In this document: positions 6,734 to 15,021 of the stretch, piece by piece | Layout: every line of letters begins with the position of its first letter | Position numbering within the stretch: the first letter of the stretch is position 1 | Origin: Acidobacteriota bacterium | Lineage (GTDB): Bacteria > Acidobacteriota > Terriglobia > Terriglobales > Acidobacteriaceae | DNA length: 17,740 nt | Reading direction: 5' to 3' | Assembly: GCA_003225595.1 (NCBI GenBank) | Contig: QIAR01000151.1 | Location: 1-17,740, forward strand | Notes under the pieces: generated by a model | Database searches by the model: none | What the model was told of the DNA's origin: nothing | Seen by the model: only the letters and a program-made list of their open reading frames with translations | Made by a program: the position numbers and the translations under genes

Positions 6734-6825
6734 ATTTGTAATTTGGTAATTGGTAATTTGTAAATTGGGGGTGATGGTCTGCAGACCCACCAAAATTACC
6801 AATTAGAAATTACTAAATTACAAAT
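6734..6825. repeat. Inverted-repeat spacer between nuoF and nuoG
   Basis: The whole 100-bp gap folds on itself. ATTTGTAATTT (6734-6744) is complementary to 6815-6825, TAATTGGTAATTT (6747-6759) to 6793-6805, and GGTCTGCAGACC (6776-6787) is a palindrome at the tip. The arms consist of repeated TAATTTG/GGTAATT words. The right arm ends 4 nt before the nuoG ATG. Confidence 0.8.
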
Positions 6826-6829
6826 CCTT

Positions 6830-9196
6830 ATGGCTGACGTAAACATCACGGTAGATGGCAAGAAGGTTACGGCTCCCGCGGGAACGCTGCTGATCGAAGC
6901 CTGCAAGAGCGTGGGCATCGAAGTGCCATCGTTCTGCTACTACCCCGGCTTGTCACTCCAGGGTGCCTGCCGCATGTGCCTGGTGAAGATTGAAAAAATT
7001 CCCAAGTTGCAGACGGCCTGCACCACTGTGATCAGCGAAGGCATGACGGTCACGACCACGAGTGATGAAGTTCGCCAGGCCCGCAAATCAATGGTCGAGT
7101 TATTGCTGGGCAATCATCCGCTCGATTGTCCCGTGTGCGATGCGGGCGGCGAGTGCGAACTGCAGGACATGACCTTCGCCTACGGCGCGGCGGAGTCCAA
7201 ATACATGGAGGCCAAGAACCACAAGGACGAGCAGCAATGGTCACCTGTGGTTTATTTCGATCGGCCACGCTGCATTCTGTGCTACCGGTGCGTGCGTGTC
7301 TGCGGTGAAGGCATGGATGTCTGGGCTCTGGGTGTGCAGAACCGGGGTGTGGTCTCTATCATTGCTCCCAATAAGGAAGACCATCTGGAATGCGAAGAGT
7401 GCGGCATGTGCATTGACATCTGTCCGGTCGGCGCTCTGACTTCGGGCGCATACCGCTATAAGACCCGGCCATGGGAGATGAAGCATGTGGGCACCATCTG
7501 CACACATTGTGGCGACGGTTGTAAAACCACCTTGGGCGTGCGCAGAAGTGATACTGGCATGGAGATCGTCCGCGGCGATAACCGCGATAAAAGCGGCATC
7601 AACGGCGATTTCTTGTGCATCAAGGGACGCTATGCATTCGATTTCGCCGACAGCGCAGAGCGTCTCAACCAGCCGCTGATTCGGAAGGAAGGACGTCTTA
7701 CACCATCCACCTGGGAAGAAGCTTTCGAGCTGGTCGGGAAACATTTTGCGGAAATCCGCGACAAAGAAGGTGGCCAGGCAATTGGCGTAATAGGCTCGAA
7801 CCGCACAACCAATGAAGAGAATTATCTGCTTTCGAAATTTGCACGTGTGGTGCTGAAGACCAACAACCTCGATCACCATCGCACGGCGGATTTCCCCGCT
7901 TTCGTGGCTGCGCTTACGGGAAAGCTGGACATCACAGCGAGCATGCGCGATGTCTTCAATGCGCCGGCCATACTTCTTATTGGAAACAATCCGACCGACC
8001 AGCATCCGCTGTTGGGCTGGCAGATCCGCAACAATGTTCGTCTGCACCGGGCGCGGTTGTACGTGATCAACACGTTGCCAATCAAGTTGCGCCGTCAGGC
8101 CGCGAACTTCACGCAGATTCCGGCAGGAACCGAGGGCAAAGTCGCCGCATTCCTTGCTGGTCAGGACTCCGTGGCCGAAGCCCTGGCCAGCGAATCCACT
8201 AGTCGCGAGAACTGGATCGCTCTGCGCGATAAACTTCGCGGCGAGCAGAACCTCATCATCATCTTCGGTTCCGAGATCCGCGGGAACGATATTGAGGTGT
8301 TGGTTAAGTTTGGATCCGCTATTCCTGGTGCAAAATTCGTTTGCCTCGGAGACTACGCGAACTCGCGCGGCGCCGCCGACATGGGTCTCTATCCAGACCT
8401 TCTTCCCGGGTATCATCGCGTTGCCGATAACGGCAAGTTTCACCGGGAATGGGGCGGAATTCCGACAACCCCTGGCCTGAACCTCCCCCAAATGGTGGAT
8501 GCTGCCAAAGCAGGCAAACTGCAGGCACTGTACGTGGTTGGGTCGAATCCTATTGGCCGTTTCGGAATTGATCCGTTTGCATTCTCGAAGAGCTTTGTCG
8601 TCGTCCAAGACATGTTTCTGACCGAAACGGCGTTAATGGCCGACGTTGTTCTGCCGGCGGCCAACGCTTACGAGAAATCCGGAACTTTCACGAACACCTG
8701 CGACGACCTCCAATTGATAAAGAAGGCCGGCGAGGTCACAGACACAAAAACCGATTTCGAGATGATCGTCCGCATCGCCGACGCCATGGGTTTCGACGTG
8801 CGTAAACTGGTCCACTTCGGCGGCGGTGGCACTCGTGCCGATATGGGCCAGTCGCGTGGCGCGCAGTCGGGCGAGGCGGACCAGCACGGCGTCTGGCTGG
8901 AAGCCCACGGGCTCGAGCCCAAGATGAGCCCCTTCGACCCGATGGCCATTCTCGACGAAATTCAGAGGCTTGTGCCCGGCTACGACGTGTCTCGAATGAA
9001 CCTGCTGGCGGGCAATGACCAGCACACGAACCTCGCCGGGAGCGGCCCGAGCACATTGCATAATCCGGAACTGATCGTGCCCGCCAACGACGGTCTGTTC
9101 AGCTCTGGGACACTCGGGCGCTATTCCCGTACCTTGAACTCAGTAATAGAAAACCGGCATAGGGAGCCAGCGGAAACGGAAGTCGCCGCCGACTGA
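6830..9196 (+). CDS. nuoG: NADH-quinone oxidoreductase subunit G
   Basis: A 788-residue 75-kDa subunit that carries the iron-sulfur wire of the NADH module. Domains: an N-terminal [2Fe-2S] ferredoxin (N1b: Cys36, Cys47, Cys50, Cys64); the His-Cys3 motif HPLDCPVCDAGGEC (N5: His96, Cys100, Cys103, Cys109); a ferredoxin-like segment with eight cysteines (148, 151, 154, 158, 188, 191, 194, 198); CTHCGDGC with Cys263 (Cys224, 227, 231, 263: the N7 site); then a molybdopterin-oxidoreductase-like domain that in complex I has lost its cofactor. In well-studied complex I, only Cys148/151/154/198-type ligands (N4) are kept; the full eight-cysteine set predicts one further [4Fe-4S] cluster. The start ATG at 6830 has no Shine-Dalgarno and follows the hairpin spacer. 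nuoH starts 109 bp downstream. Confidence 0.96.
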   Translation: MADVNITVDGKKVTAPAGTLLIEACKSVGIEVPSFCYYPGLSLQGACRMCLVKIEKIPKLQTACTTVISEGMTVTTTSDEVRQARKSMVELLLGNHPLDCPVCDAGGECELQDMTFAYGAAESKYMEAKNHKDEQQWSPVVYFDRPRCILCYRCVRVCGEGMDVWALGVQNRGVVSIIAPNKEDHLECEECGMCIDICPVGALTSGAYRYKTRPWEMKHVGTICTHCGDGCKTTLGVRRSDTGMEIVRGDNRDKSGINGDFLCIKGRYAFDFADSAERLNQPLIRKEGRLTPSTWEEAFELVGKHFAEIRDKEGGQAIGVIGSNRTTNEENYLLSKFARVVLKTNNLDHHRTADFPAFVAALTGKLDITASMRDVFNAPAILLIGNNPTDQHPLLGWQIRNNVRLHRARLYVINTLPIKLRRQAANFTQIPAGTEGKVAAFLAGQDSVAEALASESTSRENWIALRDKLRGEQNLIIIFGSEIRGNDIEVLVKFGSAIPGAKFVCLGDYANSRGAADMGLYPDLLPGYHRVADNGKFHREWGGIPTTPGLNLPQMVDAAKAGKLQALYVVGSNPIGRFGIDPFAFSKSFVVVQDMFLTETALMADVVLPAANAYEKSGTFTNTCDDLQLIKKAGEVTDTKTDFEMIVRIADAMGFDVRKLVHFGGGGTRADMGQSRGAQSGEADQHGVWLEAHGLEPKMSPFDPMAILDEIQRLVPGYDVSRMNLLAGNDQHTNLAGSGPSTLHNPELIVPANDGLFSSGTLGRYSRTLNSVIENRHREPAETEVAAD

Positions 9197-9305
9197 ATTG
9201 CTTTCGGTCAGCCCCAGGGCGAGATGCCCTCACGATAGACCGGTGAGATGCCCGCGGTAACATTCGGGACACTTGTAACGCACCTACGGAGAGTCAGGTC
9301 ACGCC

Positions 9306-10346
9306 TTGCAGAGCGTTCAAACCTTCGTCATCGCGTCTGCGATCAAGTCTGTGATCGCACTGTTTGTGCTGCTGACAGCGGTTGCATACAGCGTGTGGCT
9401 AGAACGCAAAGTCGTCGGCCACATCCAGAATCGGTGGGGACCTACGCGGGTGGGTCCGTTCGGGTTGTTGCAGCCGCTGGCTGACGGAATCAAATTCCTG
9501 TTTAAGGAAGACTTGACACCCCCGCACGTCTACAAAACACTGTATATCGCGGCGCCAATGCTGAGCGTGATTTTCGCGCTTACATCCATTTCAGTGATCC
9601 CTATCGGCAACTGGGTCACCATTGCCGGAGTGCACACGCCGCTGCAGATCACGGACGTTAACATTGGCCTGCTGATTATCCTGGGCGTTACCTCGATGGG
9701 TGTTTACGGGGTCGCTTTGGCAGGATGGTCATCCAACAGCAAATATTCCCTGCTCGGCGGGCTGCGGGCCAGCGCGCAGATGGTGAGCTATGAAATTTCG
9801 CTCGGGTTATCGCTAATTGGAGTGTTGATCATGGCGGGTAGCTTCAGCCTGCGCGAAATCGTGGATGCCCAGGGCGGCACATTCTGGGGTTTTATTCCCC
9901 GCTGGAATTTGTTCCATGGCCAGACTGTGGCTTTCTTTGTTTACCTGATGTCGGCGTTTGCCGAGACCAACCGCGTCCCCTTCGATCTGCCGGAGGCGGA
10001 AACCGAACTGGTCGCCGGCTATCACACGGAATACAGTGCTATGAAATTCGCCATGTTCTTCATGGCCGAGTACGCCAACATGATTACTGTGGCCTGCCTG
10101 GCGACTCTGCTCTTCCTGGGCGGTTGGCATGGGCCGATTGGCGGCCCGGCTTGGCTGCAGGCCATGCTGCCTGTCTTCTGGTTCGTATTGAAGGTTTTCT
10201 GTTTCCTGTTTCTCTACATCTGGATTCGGGGAACCTTGCCACGTTTCCGCTATGACCAGCTCATGGCCTTTGCCTGGAAGTTCCTGTTTCCGCTGGCAGT
10301 CGCGAATCTAGTTGTGACCGGGCTGATAGTGGCGCTTCGGTCCTGA
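9306..10346 (+). CDS. nuoH: NADH-quinone oxidoreductase subunit H
   Basis: A 346-residue membrane subunit (ND1 family) with about eight transmembrane helices that links the peripheral and membrane arms and lines the quinone tunnel. Diagnostic blocks: VWLERKVVGHIQNRWGPTRV, GPFGLLQPLADGIKFLFKED and ETNRVPFDLPEAETELVAGY with HTEYS. The only usable start is TTG at 9306, because a stop lies 30 nt upstream in frame with no ATG or GTG between; a GGAGAG lies about 12-18 nt upstream. The 109-bp gap after nuoG contains GAGATGCCC twice (9221 and 9245) and no gene. In most operons nuoI follows; here a repeat-filled gap of 309 bp follows, then nuoJ. Confidence 0.96.
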   Translation: MQSVQTFVIASAIKSVIALFVLLTAVAYSVWLERKVVGHIQNRWGPTRVGPFGLLQPLADGIKFLFKEDLTPPHVYKTLYIAAPMLSVIFALTSISVIPIGNWVTIAGVHTPLQITDVNIGLLIILGVTSMGVYGVALAGWSSNSKYSLLGGLRASAQMVSYEISLGLSLIGVLIMAGSFSLREIVDAQGGTFWGFIPRWNLFHGQTVAFFVYLMSAFAETNRVPFDLPEAETELVAGYHTEYSAMKFAMFFMAEYANMITVACLATLLFLGGWHGPIGGPAWLQAMLPVFWFVLKVFCFLFLYIWIRGTLPRFRYDQLMAFAWKFLFPLAVANLVVTGLIVALRS

Positions 10347-10370
10347 AAACGCAGTCTCAGTTTCAGTGGT

Positions 10371-10636
10371 CGGTTCTCAGTGAAAACACAATTTCATGAG
10401 AACGGCAACTCAGAAGGTGAGAATGAGACAAAGCATAAGGCTGCTAGTGTCATGTCCCACAACTTCGTGGCAAGAGTCCGGCGCTGTCAACTCAACTGCA
10501 TAGATCCTTCGCGGCCTGAAGGCCGCTCAGGATGACAGCCTCCGAGATATGACACGAATTAACGGGACGCGACACTAGCGGGTTGTGGGCAGTCCAATAA
10601 AGTATTCCAGTCAAGAACGGGAACGTCTGAGAACCG
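10371..10636. repeat. Inverted-repeat arms of the nuoH-nuoJ spacer
   Basis: CGGTTCTCAG (10371-10380) is exactly complementary to 10627-10636, and both arms are built of repeated CTCAGTTT/GAGAAC-type words. They enclose the MITE-like element at 10443-10579. The arrangement copies the nuoD-nuoE junction, where similar arms enclose the four-helix-bundle gene. The 309-bp gap contains no protein-coding gene and no remnant of the 4Fe-4S motifs of nuoI. Confidence 0.55.
10443..10579. mobile_element. MITE-like non-coding element between nuoH and nuoJ
   Basis: A 137-bp segment is bounded by terminal inverted repeats: GCTAGTGTCATGTCCC (10443-10458) matches the reverse complement of 10564-10579 at 14 of 16 positions. 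Inside is a near-perfect hairpin: ATCCT (10504-10508) and GCGGCC (10511-10516) pair with GGCCGC (10521-10526) and AGGAT (10529-10533), with a TGAA loop. There is no coding capacity and no obvious target-site duplication. The size, ends and absence of genes suggest a MITE mobilised in trans; this is inference. Confidence 0.55.
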
Positions 10637-10655
10637 AGAACTAAGAACTATCGAA

Positions 10656-11180
10656 ATGTTGCACCTTGTCTTATTTACGATTTTTGGAGCGATTTGCGTG
10701 GCGGGAGCGGTCAACTTGCTGGTACAGCGCCATCCCATCAACAGTGCGCTTTCGTTGATCGCGGTGATGGCTTCACTTGCGGTTGAATATCTTCTGCTGG
10801 GCGCGGAATTCGTTGCCGCAGTGCAGGTGATCATTTACGCCGGCGCGATCATGGTGCTCTTTGTTTTCGTAATCATGCTGCTCAACGCCGGTGAAGAGGA
10901 GCGCACCAAGGGCAGCCGGGTTGCGACTTGGTTCGGCATTCCCGCGGTGCTGGTCGGTGGCGTTCTCGTCGCTTGGACTCTGATCCAGCATTCCGGTACA
11001 AGCGATGCAGCATTAGGTGCGCTTCCCGGAGCTCCGAAGACGATCGGCTGGTTACTGTTCCATGATTTCCTGCTGCCTTTTGAAGTCACTTCCCTGCTGA
11101 TCCTGATCGCAATTATGGGCGCGGTGGTGTTAGCAGGAAGGCCGGAATCAGGAGCCCAGCAACCCAGGAGCGAGGGCTGA
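10656..11180 (+). CDS. nuoJ: NADH-quinone oxidoreductase subunit J
   Basis: A 174-residue membrane subunit (ND6 family) with five predicted transmembrane helices. Typical blocks: HPINSALSLI, then EYLLLGAEFVAAVQVIIYAG with AIMVLFVFVIMLLN, containing the conserved glycine/tyrosine pi-bulge helix. The C-terminal tail is short and polar (GRPESGAQQPRSEG). The ATG at 10656 has no Shine-Dalgarno sequence and lies about 20 nt after the complementary arm of the upstream spacer. The stop overlaps the nuoK start by 1 nt (TGATG), giving translational coupling. In standard order nuoI would precede it; nuoI is absent. Confidence 0.95.
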   Translation: MLHLVLFTIFGAICVAGAVNLLVQRHPINSALSLIAVMASLAVEYLLLGAEFVAAVQVIIYAGAIMVLFVFVIMLLNAGEEERTKGSRVATWFGIPAVLVGGVLVAWTLIQHSGTSDAALGALPGAPKTIGWLLFHDFLLPFEVTSLLILIAIMGAVVLAGRPESGAQQPRSEG

Positions 11181-11482
11181 TGATACCACTTTCGTATTAC
11201 CTGGTGCTGAGCGGCATCCTGTTTGCCTGCGGCGTAATCGGATTTCTGATCAAGCGGAATATCATCACCATCTTCATGTCGATCGAGCTCATGCTCAATG
11301 GCGTGAACCTTTCATTTGTTGCATTCGCCGCGCAATGGCACGCGCTGAGTGGGCAAGTGTTCGTGTTTTTTGTGATGGTCGTCGCTGCCGCTGAAGCCGC
11401 AGTTGGGCTCGCCATCATCATTGCCGTCTATCGCACCCGCGAGACTCTGAACGTCGATCAAGTAAATCTGCTCAAGCTATGA
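11180..11482 (+). CDS. nuoK: NADH-quinone oxidoreductase subunit K
   Basis: A 100-residue membrane subunit (ND4L, MrpC-like) with three transmembrane helices. The two buried glutamates essential for proton transfer in E. coli are at the same positions: Glu36 (MSIELMLNGVN) and Glu72 (AAAEAAVGLAI). The ATG overlaps the nuoJ stop by 1 nt and the TGA overlaps the nuoL start by 4 nt (ATGA), so nuoJ-K-L are tightly coupled. Exact family length. Confidence 0.97.
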   Translation: MIPLSYYLVLSGILFACGVIGFLIKRNIITIFMSIELMLNGVNLSFVAFAAQWHALSGQVFVFFVMVVAAAEAAVGLAIIIAVYRTRETLNVDQVNLLKL

Positions 11483-13509
11483 CGCCGCACCTGCATCTCT
11501 GGCTGATTCCCGTTCTGCCGCTGATCGGCGCCGCCATCAATTGCCTACTGGGACGCCGCTTCTCCCGCCGGACCGTGGTTTCCGTCGCATTGGGGTTCTG
11601 CGGCGCGGCTTTCGCATGGGCGCTCTTGGTGGCGGCCCGCTTCCCTTCCTTGGGAATGCCGCATGTGGAAAATCTGGCTCCATGGATTCGCGCCGGCAAT
11701 TTCCAGGCAGACTTTGCCTTTTATCTGGACCAACTCTCGCTCGTGATGTTGCTGGTGGTGACGGGCGTGGGATTTCTCATCCACATTTATTCGGTAGGTT
11801 ATATGTGGGATGAGGGCGGGTTCTTCAGGTTCTTCAGCTATCTGAACCTGTTCATGTTTTTCATGCTGACGCTGGTTCTAGCCAACAATTACCTGCTGAT
11901 GTTTATCGGCTGGGAGGGTGTAGGGCTGGCGTCTTACCTGTTGATCGGTTTCTGGTTCACCAAGGATTCTGCCGCCTCCGCCGGCAAAAAAGCCTTCATC
12001 GTTAACCGTATCGGCGACTTCGGCTTTCTGATCGGCCTTTTCCTGATGATCAAGCATTTTGGATCGCTCAATTTCGAGCAGGTGTTTAGGAACGTTTCTG
12101 GAATGGAAGTGGAAAAGGCTGGGGCTGGGCTGCTGACCTCCATCGGTCTGCTGCTGATGGTGGGTGCGGCGGGTAAGTCGGCGCAGATTCCGCTGTATGT
12201 CTGGCTTCCCGATGCGATGGAGGGCCCGACCCCGGTGTCTGCCTTGATCCACGCGGCCACTATGGTCACCGCCGGCGTGTACATGGTGGCTCGGTCGCAC
12301 ATCATCTTTGAGCGTGCGCCGTTCGCACTAATGGTCGTTGCGATTATCGGCACGCTTACGGCACTCTTCGCGGCAACGATCGGGGTCGCGCAAACCGACA
12401 TCAAGAAAGTCCTCGCCTACTCCACCATCTCTCAGCTTGGCTATATGTTCATGGCCTGCGGCGTGGCGGCTTTTTCCGCCGCCATCTTTCACCTCATGAC
12501 TCATGCCTTCTTCAAGGGCCTGCTGTTTCTGGCCGCAGGTTCCGTCATTCACGCCGTAGACGGCGAACAGGACATGCGCCGCATGGGTGGCCTGCGCCAA
12601 TACCTCCCATGGACCTTCTGGACCATGACTGCGGCCACCTTCACGATCGCCGGGATCCCGCCCCTGGCTGGCTTCTTCAGCAAGGACGAAATCCTGTGGC
12701 GAGCTTCTCGCGTAAGCCTGGTGTACTGGGGAATCGGAATATTCACTGCGCTTTTGACGTCGTTCTACATGTTCCGCCTCTGGTTTCTCACATTCTTCGG
12801 CGAGTATCGTGGCGCCGAGGGGTCAGGAGCTGAACATGGCGCAGGCCGAGGATTCCATCTTCATGGCGATCACGGCCGCCGAGGCATACACGAGAGTCCC
12901 ACGGTCATGCTGGTGCCCTTAGTGATCCTGGCAGTACTTTCGGTGATCGGAGGTTGGGTTGGAGTACCGGGGTCGCTGGGCGGCAGCAATCGTTTCGATA
13001 AATTTTTGTCGCCCGTATTCCGCGCGACCATACCTGCGGGCGCGAATGAAGGCATGCCCCCCGAAGCGCGGACGGAGGGACCCGAACCTGCGGCTGGAAG
13101 GCGTCAGGAACTCGCCTATACCGCAGTCTCGGTGGGTGCTGCTGCCCTTGGCCTGTTCCTAGCCTGGCTGCTCTATTACCGCCGGCCACAATTGCCGCAA
13201 CAAATTGCTGAGGCCCTGGGCAGCTTCTACCACGCCGTCGCAAATAAATATTACGTGGATGAGTTGTACGCAATCCTGTTCGTAAAGCCTCTGGTCGACG
13301 GCTCGACCAGCATTCTCTGGCACGGCATCGACGAGAACGTGATTGACGCAGCCTTCAACGATGGCGCGTACAATGCGCGGCACGTTTCCGACGCGGTTCG
13401 CCACATGCAGTCTGGAAATATTCGCTCTTACGCCGGCTGGGTGGCTGCGGGAGCGGCGGTGGTAATCGCCTACATGGTCTGGATAGGTTCGATGAGCGGA
13501 ATTAGGTAA
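11479..13509 (+). CDS. nuoL: NADH-quinone oxidoreductase subunit L (antiporter-like)
   Basis: A 676-residue distal proton-pumping subunit (ND5, MrpA-like). Key channel residues are present: Glu146 (FIGWEGVGLASY), Lys233 (GAAGKSAQIPLY), His258 (ALIHAATMV), Lys346 (HAFFKGLLF) and Lys402 (FFSKDEIL). The expected long amphipathic C-terminal lateral helix is supported by the extra about 150 residues relative to NuoM/NuoN. A hydrophilic His/Gly-rich loop (AEHGAGRGFHLHGDHGRRG, about residues 451-469) lies between late helices; such loops vary between species. The start overlaps nuoK by 4 nt, and nuoM follows after 3 nt. Confidence 0.97.
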   Translation: MTPHLHLWLIPVLPLIGAAINCLLGRRFSRRTVVSVALGFCGAAFAWALLVAARFPSLGMPHVENLAPWIRAGNFQADFAFYLDQLSLVMLLVVTGVGFLIHIYSVGYMWDEGGFFRFFSYLNLFMFFMLTLVLANNYLLMFIGWEGVGLASYLLIGFWFTKDSAASAGKKAFIVNRIGDFGFLIGLFLMIKHFGSLNFEQVFRNVSGMEVEKAGAGLLTSIGLLLMVGAAGKSAQIPLYVWLPDAMEGPTPVSALIHAATMVTAGVYMVARSHIIFERAPFALMVVAIIGTLTALFAATIGVAQTDIKKVLAYSTISQLGYMFMACGVAAFSAAIFHLMTHAFFKGLLFLAAGSVIHAVDGEQDMRRMGGLRQYLPWTFWTMTAATFTIAGIPPLAGFFSKDEILWRASRVSLVYWGIGIFTALLTSFYMFRLWFLTFFGEYRGAEGSGAEHGAGRGFHLHGDHGRRGIHESPTVMLVPLVILAVLSVIGGWVGVPGSLGGSNRFDKFLSPVFRATIPAGANEGMPPEARTEGPEPAAGRRQELAYTAVSVGAAALGLFLAWLLYYRRPQLPQQIAEALGSFYHAVANKYYVDELYAILFVKPLVDGSTSILWHGIDENVIDAAFNDGAYNARHVSDAVRHMQSGNIRSYAGWVAAGAAVVIAYMVWIGSMSGIR

Positions 13510-13512
13510 GCA

Positions 13513-15021
13513 ATGACACTCGACAGCGCAATTCTCACGCTAGTTACATTCATTCCGCTCGCCGGCGGGCTGTTGTTGCTGCTGGTTCCGAGGCGCGACC
13601 GTGATATCCGACTCTTTTCTCTCGTCATCACTTTGCTTGCGTTCGTGCTCTCTCTGCATTTGCCCGTGCACTTCCACCGCGCCCAGCCTGGCTTCCAATA
13701 CGAAATTGATAAGCAGTGGATCTCCAGCCCAAACATCCACTACCACATGGGCGTGGATGGCTTCTCCGTGTGGCTGGTCGTGCTGACCACTTTCCTCACA
13801 CCGCTTTGTGTCCTCATTTCCTGGAAATCGATTCATGAACGGGTGAAAGAGTTTTTCATCATTTTGCTGATCCTGGAAACTGCACTCATCGGCGTCTTCA
13901 CCGCGCTCGATCTGTTCCTGTTTTATTTCTTTTGGGAAGCCACGCTGATCCCGATGGCGCTGCTCATCGGCATTTATGGTCACGGACGCCGGGTTTATGC
14001 GGCGGTAAAGTTTTTCCTGTACACGATGATCGCGTCGGTCTTCATGCTGGCATCGATTCTGTGGCTCTATGTCAAAGTAGGCAGCTTTGATTTCGTGACC
14101 ATCCAGAATGCGATCCGCAATGGCCAGGTGGGAAATTTCCTGGGCGCTGCGCCCTGGCTCTTCCTGGGATTCTTTGTCGCGTTCGCCGTCAAGGTCCCAC
14201 TGTTCCCGGTTCACACCTGGCTGCCGGATGCGCACGTGGAAGCGCCGACCGCTGGCTCGGTGCTGCTGGCTGGTGTCCTGCTGAAGATGGGCACATACGG
14301 CATGCTGCGCTTCAATCTTGGATTGTTTCCTGAGCAATCGCGGCACAACGCTCCATGGATCATGGTTCTGGCACTGATCGGCATCATCTACGGCGCACTC
14401 GTGGCGATGGTTCAGCCCAATATGAAAAAGCTGGTCGCTTATTCTTCGATCAGCCACCTTGGGTTCGTCGTCCTCGGTATATTCAGCTTCACCACAGCCG
14501 GTCTGAATGGCGCGGAGTTCGTGATGCTGGCTCACGGTGTCTCTACCGGCGCCCTCTTCATGCTGGCAGGGATCATTTACGAGCGGCGGCATACCTATGA
14601 AATTCGTGAGCTTGGTGGTCTGGCTACGACGATGCCAATCTACGCGGCGTTCTTTCTGTTCATGGTGTTGTCGTCCGTCGGGCTTCCCTTGCTTAACGGT
14701 TTCATCGGCGAATTTCTGGTACTGAGCGGGACGTTTCAAGCACGAGCTGTGTACGGCATCCTGGGTGCAACGGGAGTGATCTGGAGCGCTTGCTACCTGC
14801 TGTGGATGTATCAGAGGGTGTTCTTCGGCAAAGTCACGCACGACGTGAACAACACACTTCCCGACCTTTCCGGCCATGAAAGAGCCGCGCTGTGGCCCAC
14901 TGCCGTGGTAGCGCTAGTTATGGGAGTTGCGCCACTAATCTGGCTCAACCTGATTGATCCCGCCGCTCAGGGCGCACTCGCTCCCTTCGCCCAGGTCCTG
15001 AGCAAGGTGGTGGATCGATGA
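13513..15021 (+). CDS. nuoM: NADH-quinone oxidoreductase subunit M (antiporter-like)
   Basis: A 502-residue proton-pumping membrane subunit (ND4, MrpD-like) with about 14 transmembrane helices. Conserved channel residues: Glu142 (FYFFWEATLIPM), Lys227 (AFAVKVPLFPVHTWLPDAHV) and Lys258 (LLAGVLLKMGTYG). NMKKLVAYSSISHLGFVVLG is a further ND4 signature. Start 3 nt after the nuoL stop; stop overlaps the nuoN start by 4 nt (ATGA). No irregularities. Confidence 0.98.
   Translation: MTLDSAILTLVTFIPLAGGLLLLLVPRRDRDIRLFSLVITLLAFVLSLHLPVHFHRAQPGFQYEIDKQWISSPNIHYHMGVDGFSVWLVVLTTFLTPLCVLISWKSIHERVKEFFIILLILETALIGVFTALDLFLFYFFWEATLIPMALLIGIYGHGRRVYAAVKFFLYTMIASVFMLASILWLYVKVGSFDFVTIQNAIRNGQVGNFLGAAPWLFLGFFVAFAVKVPLFPVHTWLPDAHVEAPTAGSVLLAGVLLKMGTYGMLRFNLGLFPEQSRHNAPWIMVLALIGIIYGALVAMVQPNMKKLVAYSSISHLGFVVLGIFSFTTAGLNGAEFVMLAHGVSTGALFMLAGIIYERRHTYEIRELGGLATTMPIYAAFFLFMVLSSVGLPLLNGFIGEFLVLSGTFQARAVYGILGATGVIWSACYLLWMYQRVFFGKVTHDVNNTLPDLSGHERAALWPTAVVALVMGVAPLIWLNLIDPAAQGALAPFAQVLSKVVDR

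Noticed and set aside
7241..8608. Long minus-strand open frame (455 codons) opposite nuoG
   Set aside because: It lies entirely antisense to a well-supported nuoG and has no recognisable domain; it is a codon-bias shadow in GC-rich DNA.
13540..14877. Long minus-strand open frame (445 codons) opposite nuoM
   Set aside because: Very rich in Gln/His/Arg with no domain pattern, and fully antisense to nuoM; a shadow frame.
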